A stretch of DNA of 64,000 nucleotides, from the NCBI RefSeq assembly GCF_013155125.1, contig NZ_CP053564.1, positions 2,115,501-2,179,500 of the forward strand, written 5' to 3'. This DNA is from Pseudonocardia broussonetiae. Its GTDB lineage: Bacteria; Actinomycetota; Actinomycetes; Mycobacteriales; Pseudonocardiaceae. This document shows positions 1-8,267 of the stretch, piece after piece. Each line of letters begins with the position of its first letter. The stretch's first letter is position 1. The position numbers were made by a program, and so were the translations under genes. The notes under the pieces were generated by a model. It had not been told where the DNA came from and did no database searches. It worked only from the letters and a program-made list of their open reading frames with translations.

Positions 1-415
1 CGACCTCGTCCGCCGACCAGGACGCCAGCCGCGAGCGGAACTCCTCGTGCCGCGCCCGCGAGACCTCCTCGAGCCGCGCGCGCCCCTCCTCGCCGAGCTC
101 CAGGAGGAACGCGCGCCCGTCCTCGGGGTCGGGCCGGCGCACCACGAGACCGAGCGCGAGGAGCGAGGAGACCTGGCGGCTCATCGTCGACTTGTCGAGG
201 CCGAACTCCTCGGCGAGGTCGACCAGGCGCAGCGGCGCCGACCGCGCGATCGCCAGCAGCACCGCGTAGCTCGCGGCGTCGACGTCGGGGTGCAGCCGCG
301 TGGCCAGCGTGCGCAGGACGCTGCGGGAGCGGCGCAGCAGCAGGCTGATCTCGCGCTCCAGCCGCTCGACGGCGGCGTCGTGGGCGGGGTCGTGGTCGGG
401 CTCGGGCCCGCCCAC
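1..415 (-). CDS. MarR-family transcriptional regulator, 3' end off the window
   Basis: Winged-helix regulator cut by the left edge; about 138 residues are visible. After an N-terminal helix (ERLEREISLLLRRSR) come a helix-turn-helix with LVDLAEEFGLDKSTMSRQVSSL and the wing RRPDPEDGRAFLLELGEEG, the usual MarR pattern. The GTG start shares one base with the stop of the upstream carbonic anhydrase gene (TAGTG), so the two are probably co-transcribed and translationally coupled. The ligand and targets cannot be read from the sequence. Confidence 0.85.
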   Translation of the reverse strand, partial: MGGPEPDHDPAHDAAVERLEREISLLLRRSRSVLRTLATRLHPDVDAASYAVLLAIARSAPLRLVDLAEEFGLDKSTMSRQVSSLLALGLVVRRPDPEDGRAFLLELGEEGRARLEEVSRARHEEFRSRLASWSADEV

Positions 416-948
416 TACGCCCCCTCGTCCACCGGCCGGACGCCGGCGCGGTGGCGCTGCGCCAGGTCGCGGTAGATCTGCGGGTTGCCCTCGACCCACC
501 ACCGGGCCGACTGCGTCAGCGGCCCCTTCTCCCGCGCGATCTGGCCGAGCACGAGCTGCCCGTCCGGGACGACGGTGTTCGGCGGCACCGTCGCGCCCGC
601 GCCGACCAGGCAGCGCGCCCCGATCCGGGCGCCGTCCTGGATGGTGGCGCCGTTGCCGATCAGGGCCTCCTCGCCGATCACGCAGCCGTGGACGACGCAC
701 AGGTGCCCGATCGTCGCGCCCGCGCCGACCTCGGTGACCGGGTCGTCGCCGCCGTGCAGCACGCAGCCGTCCTGCACGTTCGCGCCCGCGCGGATGATGA
801 TCGGTCCGAAGTCGGCGCGCAGCACCGCGCCATACCAGATCGACGCCCCGGCCTCGACGCGGACGTCACCGACGAGCGTGGCGGTCGGCGCGACGAACGC
901 CTCGGGGTGCACGGTGGGGGCGAGGCCCTCGAACGAGAACAGCGGCAT
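415..948 (-). CDS. Gamma carbonic anhydrase-like hexapeptide-repeat protein
   Basis: 177-residue left-handed beta-helix protein of the gamma-CA/YrdA/PaaY group. The start is the ATG giving MPLFSFEGL, which matches the family N-terminus; the longer upstream frame is non-conserved. Hexapeptide repeats run from about residue 15 to 140 (VGDVRVEAGASIWYGAVLRAD, IGHLCVVHGCVIGEEALIGNGA). The metal-site histidines lie in CVLHGG and GHLCVVHGC. The C-terminal helix is YRDLAQRHR. These proteins are known as zinc/iron trimers with carbonic anhydrase or CoA-thioester-related roles; which applies here is unknown. It is upstream of and coupled to the MarR gene. Confidence 0.88.
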   Translation of the reverse strand: MPLFSFEGLAPTVHPEAFVAPTATLVGDVRVEAGASIWYGAVLRADFGPIIIRAGANVQDGCVLHGGDDPVTEVGAGATIGHLCVVHGCVIGEEALIGNGATIQDGARIGARCLVGAGATVPPNTVVPDGQLVLGQIAREKGPLTQSARWWVEGNPQIYRDLAQRHRAGVRPVDEGA

Positions 949-1066
949 GCCCGCAGCGTGCCGTACCCGGTCGGGTGGTCCGGATGGGGGATCCCGGCCG
1001 CGGCGGGCAACCTGGGGCCCGTCCGGTGCGTCCTCCTCCATCGGACCTCGACGGGGAGGTGGCGCG

Positions 1067-1906
1067 ATGCGCCGGATCATGCTGGTGCTGCAGGTGCTGG
1101 GAGTGCTCGTGGTGGCGGGGTGCGCCGGTCCGGCGGTGGTGGCGCCGGCCGCGCCGGACGCCCCGACCACGGCCCCGACGACGACGGCCGCGGCCCCGCC
1201 CGAGCGGGCCCTGCCGGTCTACTTCGTGGCCGAGACCGACTCCGGCCCGCGCCTCTACCGCGAGTTCCACCGCGTCGCGACCGACGACCCGGCGAGCGAC
1301 GCGGTGCGCGAGATGCTCGCCGGCGCCCTCGACCCCGACTACCGCACGCCCTGGCCCGGGGGCACCGCGCTGCGCGCCCCCGTCGAGGTCGCGGGCGGCG
1401 TGATCACCGTCGACCTCACCGGCGTGACGCCCGGCGCGCAGGTGGGCACGGCGGGCGCGGAGCTGACCGTGCAGCAGCTCGTGTACACCGTCCAGGCCGC
1501 GCTGCAGTCGACCGACCCCGTGCGGATCCTCCTCGACGGCGAGCCGGTCGAGGAGCTGTTCGGCGCGGTGTCCACGGCCGGTCCGGTACCTCGCGGCGAC
1601 CTCTACGCGACCCGCTCGCTGGTGCAGATCGACGCTCCCGCCCACGGCGCGACGGTCGCGGGCCCGCTCGTGGTCACCGGCGAGGCCGCGGTGTTCGAGG
1701 CGACGCTGCCGTGGGAGGTGCTGCGCGACGGTGCGGTGGTCGCGTCGGGCGTCACGGGCACCGCGGAGGGCCAGGTGTTCGCCGCGTTCTCGTTCCCGGT
1801 CGAGCTGCCGCCCGGTGACTACGTCGTGCGGATCACCGAGGACGACCCGTCCGGCGGCGAGGGCCGCCCGGCGCTGACCGACGACAAGGCGGTCACGGTC
1901 ACCTGA
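1067..1906 (+). CDS. Secreted lipoprotein with GerMN and Gmad2 (Ig-like) domains
   Basis: 279 residues from the ATG at 1067, preceded by GGGAGGT. The N-terminus is a lipoprotein signal (hydrophobic LVLQVLGVLVVAGC, lipobox VAGC), then a Pro/Thr/Ala linker to about residue 45. A GerMN-like domain (LPVYFVAETDSGPRLYREFH to LLDGEPVEELFG) follows, then a C-terminal Ig-like Gmad2 domain (IDAPAHGATVAGPLVVTGEA to VRITEDDPSGGEG). In other bacteria these domains occur in spore-germination and cell-envelope proteins, and the actinobacterial LpqB protein also carries GerMN. The likely role is at the envelope, with no enzymatic motif visible. It converges on the next gene with an 8-bp overlap of their 3' ends. 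Confidence 0.8.
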   Translation: MRRIMLVLQVLGVLVVAGCAGPAVVAPAAPDAPTTAPTTTAAAPPERALPVYFVAETDSGPRLYREFHRVATDDPASDAVREMLAGALDPDYRTPWPGGTALRAPVEVAGGVITVDLTGVTPGAQVGTAGAELTVQQLVYTVQAALQSTDPVRILLDGEPVEELFGAVSTAGPVPRGDLYATRSLVQIDAPAHGATVAGPLVVTGEAAVFEATLPWEVLRDGAVVASGVTGTAEGQVFAAFSFPVELPPGDYVVRITEDDPSGGEGRPALTDDKAVTVT

Positions 1907-2513
1907 GCGGCGCCCGGCCCGCGGGGTGCAGGCCGAGCGCGGCGAGCTCCAGCGCGGCGAGGTCGCGCACGACCGCCGGGTCCTCGCGCCGCCACGCCGC
2001 GGCCGGGTCCGGCGACACGGCCAGCAGCCGCCGCACGGGCAGCCGGGTGAGCGCGCGCAGGGCGAGCAGGTCGGTGTCGACGTCGCGGACCGCGAGCGCC
2101 GAGCGCGCGGCGAGCATCCAGCGCACCCGCAGCACCAGCCAGAGCAGCACGACCGGCACGGCGGCGAGGACGACGATCCCGACGGCGATGCCCGTGGACG
2201 CGGTGGCCACCGCCTCCACCTGCTCGCGACCGGCGTCGCCGAGGGTCTGCCCGGCGCCGGTGCCCGTGCCCAGCGCGCGGGCGAGGTCCTCGCCCACGAA
2301 CGGCACCCGCCCCGCGGTGTCGGCGGCCGCCGCGAACGCGCCCCGGATGGAGTCGCCGGCGTCGGCGAGCGTCTGCGCGGGGCCCTGCAGCCCGTCGACC
2401 AGCCCCTTCGCCGTCCTGGCCACGACCACCACCAGCACCACCCAGCCGATCACCAGCAGGTCGGCGAGCACCTGGCCCAGCGCGCGGGCGGGTCGTTCGG
2501 CGTAGGGGCGCAT
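1899..2513 (-). CDS. Two-TM membrane protein of unknown function
   Basis: 204 residues with an N-terminal membrane helix (VLADLLVIGWVVLVVVVAR), a region of about 85 residues that looks extracellular and helical (LQGPAQTLADAGDSIRGAF), and a second membrane helix (GIAVGIVVLAAVPVVLLWLVL). A cytoplasmic C-terminal part of about 65 residues is rich in Arg/Ala/Leu (ALRALTRLPVRRLLAV). I recognise no domain. It stands alone between a convergent lipoprotein gene and the two-component operon, ending 19 bp downstream of the response-regulator stop. Confidence 0.7.
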   Translation of the reverse strand: MRPYAERPARALGQVLADLLVIGWVVLVVVVARTAKGLVDGLQGPAQTLADAGDSIRGAFAAAADTAGRVPFVGEDLARALGTGTGAGQTLGDAGREQVEAVATASTGIAVGIVVLAAVPVVLLWLVLRVRWMLAARSALAVRDVDTDLLALRALTRLPVRRLLAVSPDPAAAWRREDPAVVRDLAALELAALGLHPAGRAPLR

Positions 2514-2532
2514 GACCGCGCAGGCTATCGAG

Positions 2533-3213
2533 CTACAGCAGCCCGAGCTTGGTGGCCGCGTAGACCGCCTCGGCGCGCCGCGACACCATCAGCTTGCGCA
2601 TGAGGTTGCCGACGTGGAACTTCACCGTGGTCTCGGAGATGAACAGCTCCGCGCCGATCGCGCGGTTGGACAGCCCGCGCGCGAGCAGGCGCAGGACGTC
2701 CAGCTCGCGCTCGGTGAGCCGCTCCCGGTCGGGGACGCCGCCCGACAGCGAGCGGACCATCGCCGACGCGCTGCGGGCGTCGAAGGCGCTCTCCCCGCGC
2801 GAGACGGCGCGGATCGCGCGCACGAGCTCGGTGGTGTCGACGTCCTTGACGACGTAGCCGCGCGCCCCCGCCTGCACCGACTCCACGACGAGCCGGTCCT
2901 CGGAGAACGTCGTGAGCACCAGCACGCCCAGGCCGGGGTGCGCGGCGCAGAGCCGACGGCAGACGTCGAGCCCGTCGGTCTGCGGGCCCGCGGTGAGCTT
3001 CAGGTCGAGCAGCACGACGTGCGGGCGCGACGCGGCGACGGCGGCGATGGCGTCGTTCGGGGTGCCGGCCTCGCCGACGACGCGCAGGTCGGCCTCGCGC
3101 TCCAGCACGGCCCGCAGGCCCTGGCGCATGATCGAGTGGTCGTCGACGAGCACGATCCGCGTCGGCATCGGGCGCGCCTGCGTGGGGTGCTGGGTGCGGG
3201 TGGCGGCGTTCAC
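2533..3213 (-). CDS. NarL/FixJ-family response regulator of the ErcA-linked operon
   Basis: 226 residues from a GTG overlapping the kinase stop (GTGA) with GAGGA 8 bases upstream; an ATG at 3168 is the alternative (211 aa). The receiver domain has the acidic pair in IVLVDDHS, phospho-acceptor Asp about residue 70 (VVLLDLK) and Lys in GYVVKDVD. The output domain is a LuxR-type HTH (LTERELDVLRLLARGLSNRAIG, then TTVKFHVGNLMRKL). It is the third gene of an ADH-kinase-regulator operon and the obvious partner of that kinase. Targets are probably alcohol-oxidation genes (inference from the neighbouring ErcA-like gene). Confidence 0.92.
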   Translation of the reverse strand: MNAATRTQHPTQARPMPTRIVLVDDHSIMRQGLRAVLEREADLRVVGEAGTPNDAIAAVAASRPHVVLLDLKLTAGPQTDGLDVCRRLCAAHPGLGVLVLTTFSEDRLVVESVQAGARGYVVKDVDTTELVRAIRAVSRGESAFDARSASAMVRSLSGGVPDRERLTERELDVLRLLARGLSNRAIGAELFISETTVKFHVGNLMRKLMVSRRAEAVYAATKLGLL

Positions 3214-4568
3214 GGGTCGTTCCTCTCGGGTGCGCAGGGCACCGGGACCTCGACCTGCACCTGCAGGCCGCCGAGCCGGGCCCGCCGGAACGTCAGCGTG
3301 CCGCCGAGCTCCCGGGCGCGGGTCTGCATGTTGACCAGGCCGCGGTGCTCGCCCGAGGGCGTGGCGACGCTGGCCCGCAGGCTGCGCCGCACGCAGTCGG
3401 GGCTGCCCGTGCCGTCGTCGGAGACGGTGAGGCGGACGTGCGAGCAGGTGTAGGCCAGGCGGACGACCGCGCGGCTCGCGTCGGCGTGCACGGCGGTGTT
3501 GAAGAGGGCCTCGCCGGCGATCCGGAACAGCGACTGCTCGCAGTCGGCGGGCAGCGCCAGCGGCTTGCCGCCGATCCGCACCTCCACGCGCAGCTCGTCG
3601 GGCATGTGCACCCCGGACAGCCGCCGCAGCATCGAGGGCAGGTCCTCGTCGGCGCAGCCGTCGCGCTCGTTGAGCGCGTAGATCGCCGACCGCAGCTGCT
3701 CGACGGCCCGGCGGGTGAGGTCCTTCGCCGTGTCGAGCTGGGCGCGCAGCCGGTCGTCCTCGATCTCCGAGCGCACGAGCTCGATGTGCATGCCGGCCGA
3801 CAGCGCGTACTGCGTGACGCTGTCGTGCAGCTCGCGGGCGATGCGGTGGCGCTCGACGTCGAGCACCTCGCGCTGGCGGGCCGCGCCCAGCTCCGCCTGC
3901 GTCGCGACGAGCTGGTCGTTGCGGACCTTGAGGTCGTCGGCCTGGCGGGTGGCGTGGGCGTAGAGCCGCGCGGAGTGGTCGAGCAGCGCGCAGTTCTGCA
4001 GCGCCGCGGCCGTCTGACCGGCCAGGATGCGCAGCACCGACTGGTCGGTGCCGTCGATCTCGCGCTCCACCGGAGTCCACGCGACGAACCCGCCGACGAC
4101 CCTCCCGTCCAGGCGCACCGGCACGTGCAGGTGCCGGCGCGTGACCTCCAGGGAGTGCTCGCCGGAGTCGGCGTGGGCGCCGTGGACGTGGCGGACGTGC
4201 TCGCGGACCCGGTCGGGGACGGTGTCGAGGTCGGGCCACTCGGCCCCGTCCGGCCCGCGGACGAGGTGGCGCGGCCGGACGTCGGGCAGCTCCCCGTCGA
4301 CGAGGGCGAACGCCACCCACTCCGCGGACAGGTGGTTGGCCGCCGCCTCGACGACGGCCCGCACGAGCGCCTCGGAGCCCTCCATCGTGCGCACCAGCGC
4401 GGCCGAGATCCGCTCCAGGGCGTGGATGACGCGGCGCATGCGCTCCGCCGCCACCCGGTACTCGGGGTAGTAGTGCGGCTTGCCCGAGCGCAGGCCGGTG
4501 AGCGCCTCGAGGTCCGGGCGGGCCGGCCGGGTGGTCGTCCGCCGGGGCGGCCACTGCGCGTTGGTCAC
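3210..4568 (-). CDS. Cytosolic GAF-domain sensor histidine kinase
   Basis: 452 residues with no membrane helix. Residues about 40-190 form a GAF-like sensor preceded by a distinctive segment (LRSGKPHYYPEYRVAAERMRR). A coiled linker (residues 200-235) leads to a HisKA_3 dimerisation helix with the phospho-acceptor in IARELHDSVTQ (His about 248). The HATPase part has an N-box-like EALFNTAVHADAS and a G-box DDGTGSPD. It lies 3 bp downstream of the ErcA-like dehydrogenase gene and overlaps the response regulator by 4 bp, so it belongs to a three-gene operon. A soluble sensor beside a dehydrogenase suggests it senses a metabolite or redox state, or the dehydrogenase itself (inference). Confidence 0.92.
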   Translation of the reverse strand: MTNAQWPPRRTTTRPARPDLEALTGLRSGKPHYYPEYRVAAERMRRVIHALERISAALVRTMEGSEALVRAVVEAAANHLSAEWVAFALVDGELPDVRPRHLVRGPDGAEWPDLDTVPDRVREHVRHVHGAHADSGEHSLEVTRRHLHVPVRLDGRVVGGFVAWTPVEREIDGTDQSVLRILAGQTAAALQNCALLDHSARLYAHATRQADDLKVRNDQLVATQAELGAARQREVLDVERHRIARELHDSVTQYALSAGMHIELVRSEIEDDRLRAQLDTAKDLTRRAVEQLRSAIYALNERDGCADEDLPSMLRRLSGVHMPDELRVEVRIGGKPLALPADCEQSLFRIAGEALFNTAVHADASRAVVRLAYTCSHVRLTVSDDGTGSPDCVRRSLRASVATPSGEHRGLVNMQTRARELGGTLTFRRARLGGLQVQVEVPVPCAPERNDP

Positions 4569-4571
4569 GGG

Positions 4572-5807
4572 CTACATCGCCACCCGGAACAGCGCCTCGA
4601 TGTCCTCGACCGACGCCCCGCGCGGGTTCGTGGTGAGGCAGGCGTCGCCGAGGGTGAGCTGGGCCAGGCGGGGGATGTCGGTGTCGAGCACGCCGATCGC
4701 GGCCAGGCCCTTCGGCACGCCGACCTCGTCACCGAGCGCGCGCACCGCCTCCGCGACCATCTGCACGGCCTCGGCCGCGGGCGCCCCGCGCAGCTCCAGG
4801 CCCATGGCCTGCGCGATCGGCACGAAGCGCTCGGGCTCGTCGGCGCCGTTGAACCGGATGACGTGCGGCAGCAGCACCCCGTTGACGACGCCGTGCGGCA
4901 GGTCGAGCATCCCACCGACCTGGTGGCTCATCGCGTGCGTGGCGCCGAGGATCGCGTTGGTGAACGCCAGCCCGGCCTCCAGCGCGGCCTGCGCCATGAG
5001 GCAGCGCGCCTCGGGGTTGTCCGGACGCAGCATGGTCTCGGGCAGGTTGCCGTTGACCAGCGCGATCGCCTGCAGCGCGTGGTGGTCGGTGAGCGGCCCG
5101 TGGGCCAGCGACACGAACGCCTCGATGCCGTGGGTGAGCGCGTCGAGGCCGGTGGCGGCGTTGAGCCACTCGGGCATCGTGACGAGCATCCGCGGGTCGA
5201 CGACCGACACGTCCGGCACGAGCGCCCGGCCCATGATCGTGATCTTGGTGTGCCGCTCGGTGTCGGTGACGATGCAGAACTGCGAGACGTCGGCGCCGGT
5301 GCCCGACGTCGTCGGCATCATGATCAGCGGGGGGATGGGGTGGGCGATGCGGTCGATGCCCTCGTAGTCGAGGATCCGGCCGCCGTTCGCGGCGAGCAGG
5401 GCCACGCCCTTCGCGGCGTCGATGACCGAGCCTCCGCCGATGCCGAGCACGACGTCGCAGCCGCCCTCGACGTAGCGGCGGTAGCCGTCCTCGATCTCGT
5501 GGTCCTTGGGGTTGGGCGTGAGGTCGTGCCACACCTGCGGGCTCAGCCCCGCGTCGCGCAGCTGCGCGAGCAGCTCGGCGGGCCAGCCCGCCTCCAGGAC
5601 GCCCGGGTCGGTGACGACGAACGGGCGGAGCGCGCCCAATCGGGCCGCGGCGTGCGCGGCCTCGGGCAGCGAGCCCTCGCCGAACACGATCTCCGGTGCG
5701 TGGAACTTCGACAGCCGCAGCGGCCCCTGGGCCGAGCGCTGCTCCGGACTGCGTCGAGCGAGCAGCACCGAGTCGCCGACCCGGCGCGCTTCTCCGACGA
5801 GGACCAC
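4572..5807 (-). CDS. Iron-containing alcohol dehydrogenase, ErcA-like
   Basis: 411 residues from a GTG with AAGGGGG six bases upstream. Group III Fe-ADH fold: the nucleotide-binding loop is GIGGGSVIDAAKG, the substrate/metal region PTTSGTGADVSQF, and metal-ligand segments TGLDALTHGIEAFVS, ATHAMSHQVGG and LPHGVVNGVLLPHV. Overall it resembles ErcA of Pseudomonas, an ADH-like protein encoded in the regulatory network for ethanol oxidation, more than fermentative ADHs (recalled resemblance, not an alignment). The adjoining kinase and regulator strengthen that view. It may be an enzyme (butanol/1,3-propanediol type) or a sensor accessory. Confidence 0.85.
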   Translation of the reverse strand: MVLVGEARRVGDSVLLARRSPEQRSAQGPLRLSKFHAPEIVFGEGSLPEAAHAAARLGALRPFVVTDPGVLEAGWPAELLAQLRDAGLSPQVWHDLTPNPKDHEIEDGYRRYVEGGCDVVLGIGGGSVIDAAKGVALLAANGGRILDYEGIDRIAHPIPPLIMMPTTSGTGADVSQFCIVTDTERHTKITIMGRALVPDVSVVDPRMLVTMPEWLNAATGLDALTHGIEAFVSLAHGPLTDHHALQAIALVNGNLPETMLRPDNPEARCLMAQAALEAGLAFTNAILGATHAMSHQVGGMLDLPHGVVNGVLLPHVIRFNGADEPERFVPIAQAMGLELRGAPAAEAVQMVAEAVRALGDEVGVPKGLAAIGVLDTDIPRLAQLTLGDACLTTNPRGASVEDIEALFRVAM

Positions 5808-5969
5808 TCTGCCCCCTTGCCGATCATCAGTGCGCGCCCCGCAGGTGACGGGCGTCGCAGCGACGTCGAGGCTACAAGAGGTGCGCCCCCCGTGGGCGGT
5901 GCAGAACGGTGGGTGACCGGCCGTGACGGCCGACCCCGAGGTGGGGGCGCCGCCGTACCGGAACGGCCC

Positions 5970-5991
5970 CCGACCCTCCGGGGAGGGTCGG
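5970..5991 (-). terminator. Perfect hairpin downstream of xdhC
   Basis: A 10-bp perfect inverted repeat, CCGACCCTCC facing GGAGGGTCGG with a 2-base centre, lies 11 bases beyond the stop of the XdhC gene. There is no T-run, as is common in high-GC actinomycetes. It separates the Mo-hydroxylase maturation operon from the ErcA-like operon, which must then have its own promoter in 5808-5969. Confidence 0.6.
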
Positions 5992-6001
5992 CGGCACCGG
6001 G

Positions 6002-7117
6002 TCAGCCGACGTGGATCGGGCCGTCGCGCTCGGCCAGGCGCACCCCGGCGCCACCCCAGTGCTGGGCGATCATCTCGGCGGCGATCGACACGGCCGTCTC
6101 CTCGGGCGTGCGCGCGCCCAGGTCGAGACCGATCGGCGACGACATGCGCGCGATCTCGGCCTCGGTGATGCCGCGCTCGCGCAGCCGCTCCAGCCGGTCC
6201 TCGTGCGTGCGCCGCGAGCCCATCGCGCCGATGTAGGCCACCTCGGGCAGCCGCAGCGCGACCTCGAGCAGCGGCACGTCGAACTTCGGGTCGTGGGTGA
6301 GCACGCACAGCACGGTGCGCTTGTCGATGCGCCCGGCCTCGGCCTCGGCCTTGAGGTAGCGGTGCGGCCACTCGACGACGACCTCGTTGGCCCCGGGGAA
6401 CCGCGACGCCGTGGCGAACACCGGCCGCGCGTCGCAGACGGTGACGCGGAACCCGAGGAAGCTGCCGATCCGGGCCACGGCCGCGGCGAAGTCGATGGCG
6501 CCGAACACGATCATGCGGGGCGGCGGGGCGAAGGACTCGACGAACACCGTGAGGCCCTCGCCGCGGCGCTGCCCGTCGACGCCGTAGGTGACCTGGCCGT
6601 TGCGCCCGGCGTCGAGCAGCCCGCGGGCGTCGTCGCGGATGGCGTCGTCGAGCCGGTCGGAGCCGGTGCCGCCCTCGGTGTGGTCGGGCCACACGATCAG
6701 CCGCTTGCCCAGGCGCTCGGCGGGGCCGGAGATGACGGTGGCGACGGCGACGGGGGACTCCTCGCGGATGGCCTCGGCGATCCGGCCGAGCTCCGCGTAG
6801 GTCTCCGGGTTCACCTTCTCGACGAAGATGTCGATGATGCCGCCGCAGGTGAGGCCGACGGTGAAGGCGTCCTCGTCGGACACGCCGTAGCGCTGGAACA
6901 GGGGACGGCCCTCGGCGAGGACCTCCTGGCCCAGCTCGTACACCGCGCCCTCGACGCAGCCGCCGGACACGCTGCCCACGGCCTCGCCGCCCGGCCCGAT
7001 GAGCATCGACGCCCCCGGTTGCCGGGGGGCGGAGCTGTAGGTACCGACGACGGTCGCGAGCGCGGCCGTCTCGCCCTTCGCCCACCACTCGTCCAGCTTG
7101 GCCAGCACGTCACGCAT
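6002..7117 (-). CDS. XdhC/CoxF-family molybdenum-hydroxylase maturation factor
   Basis: 371 residues. An N-terminal XdhC_CoxI domain (ALATVVGTYSSAPRQPGASML, with VSGGCVEGAVYE carrying the conserved Cys, and TCGGIIDIFVE) is followed by a Rossmann XdhC_C domain (PPPRMIVFGAIDFAAAVARI to THDPKFDVPLLEVAL and YIGAMGSRRTHEDR). Known family role: binding Moco, promoting its sulfuration and inserting it into xanthine dehydrogenase/CO dehydrogenase-type enzymes. The ATG lies inside the last codons of coxE (8-bp overlap), making this the third gene of coxD-coxE-xdhC. The likely client is the hydroxylase at 53852-57509 or another elsewhere. Confidence 0.92.
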   Translation of the reverse strand: MRDVLAKLDEWWAKGETAALATVVGTYSSAPRQPGASMLIGPGGEAVGSVSGGCVEGAVYELGQEVLAEGRPLFQRYGVSDEDAFTVGLTCGGIIDIFVEKVNPETYAELGRIAEAIREESPVAVATVISGPAERLGKRLIVWPDHTEGGTGSDRLDDAIRDDARGLLDAGRNGQVTYGVDGQRRGEGLTVFVESFAPPPRMIVFGAIDFAAAVARIGSFLGFRVTVCDARPVFATASRFPGANEVVVEWPHRYLKAEAEAGRIDKRTVLCVLTHDPKFDVPLLEVALRLPEVAYIGAMGSRRTHEDRLERLRERGITEAEIARMSSPIGLDLGARTPEETAVSIAAEMIAQHWGGAGVRLAERDGPIHVG

Positions 7118-8267
7118 CGCGCACCACCTCGAGAAGCTCTTCCAGGGTGGCCAGGCTGTGCCCGGCCAGCAGATCGTCCAAGTAGGGCAGGGCCGCGACT
7201 ATTCCACCCTGCACGGGGGCGTAGCCGTCCTTGCCGGCGTGCGGGTTGACCCACACGAGCTTGTGGGCGAGCCGGTGCAGCCGCGACATCTGGACGCCGA
7301 GCACGTCGGTCTCGCCGCGCTCCCAGCCGTCGGAGAACACGACGACGACGGACCGGCGGGCCGCGCCGCGCTGCCCCCAGCGGTCGACGAACGCGCGCAT
7401 CACCTCACCCAGGCGGGTGCCGCCCGACCAGTCGGGGATGGCGCGGCCGGCCGCGGCCAGCGCGCGGTCGGCGTCGCGCATGCGGAGCTCGCGCGTGATC
7501 CGGGTCAGGCGCGTGCCGAGCGTGAAGGCCTCGACGGTGCCCGGCGAGCGCCGCACGACGACGTGGGCGAAGCGCAGCAGCGCGTCGGCGTAGGGCTCCA
7601 TCGAGCCGGAGACGTCGACGAGGAGCACGACCCGGCGCGGGCGGCGGGAGTGGTCGCGGCGGCGCAGCTCACGCATCTCGCCCTGGTCGCGCAGCGCCGC
7701 GCGCAGCGTGCGGCCCGGGTCGGTCGGGCCGTGGCGCGAGGGCCGCATCCGGCGCGAGCGGCGCGTCGGCATGTCGGGGCGCAGCAGGGCGAGCAGGCGG
7801 CGCAGGTGCTCGCGCTCGGCCGGCGTCAGCTCGGCGAGGTCGCGGTTGCGCAGCACCTCGTTGCCGCTCGCCCGCGCGAACACCTGGGTGGGCTGGTCGC
7901 CCTCCTCGTCGCCGTCACCCTCCTGCGTCGACGGGGTGAGCGCGGCGAGCTTGGGCGGGGGCGGCTGGCGCTCGTCGACGATCCGGGTGCGGCCGCCGCC
8001 CCGGGGCGGGGTGAACCAGTCCTCGAAGGCGCGGTCGTAGCGCGGGAGGTCGTCGGGGTCCGAGCACAGCGTCAGGCGGCCGGCCCAGTAGGTCTGGGTG
8101 CGGCTGGTGACGTCGAGCGCGTCGAGCGCGCTGAGGAACGCCACCACCCGGTCGGTGGTGACGGCCAGCCCCGCGCTGCGCAGCACGACGGTGAACCCGA
8201 CCAGGCCCTCGATCGGGTCGGCGTCGGCGGGGTCCGGCCCGGAGGGACCGATGAGCGAGTTCGTCAC
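7110..8267 (-). CDS. coxE: VWA-domain CoxE-like protein
   Basis: 385 residues from a GTG sharing a base with the upstream stop (TAGTG). The C-terminal half is a von Willebrand factor A domain with an intact MIDAS motif (LLVDVSGSMEPYADALLRF, DxSxS), later VVVFSDGWERGE. The N-terminal part is helical with a charged linker around residues 115-145 (STQEGDGDEEGDQ) and an Arg-rich stretch. The CoxE/YeiN-type VWA proteins pair with a MoxR ATPase, a known chaperone-like unit for inserting the metal centre of CO dehydrogenase-type enzymes. It is the middle gene of the maturation operon. Confidence 0.9.
   Translation of the reverse strand: MTNSLIGPSGPDPADADPIEGLVGFTVVLRSAGLAVTTDRVVAFLSALDALDVTSRTQTYWAGRLTLCSDPDDLPRYDRAFEDWFTPPRGGGRTRIVDERQPPPPKLAALTPSTQEGDGDEEGDQPTQVFARASGNEVLRNRDLAELTPAEREHLRRLLALLRPDMPTRRSRRMRPSRHGPTDPGRTLRAALRDQGEMRELRRRDHSRRPRRVVLLVDVSGSMEPYADALLRFAHVVVRRSPGTVEAFTLGTRLTRITRELRMRDADRALAAAGRAIPDWSGGTRLGEVMRAFVDRWGQRGAARRSVVVVFSDGWERGETDVLGVQMSRLHRLAHKLVWVNPHAGKDGYAPVQGGIVAALPYLDDLLAGHSLATLEELLEVVRDA

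Noticed and set aside
3345..6236. 960-codon + strand frame across the kinase and ErcA genes
   Set aside because: Antisense shadow of high-GC genes; it runs through two real genes and the intergenic terminator.
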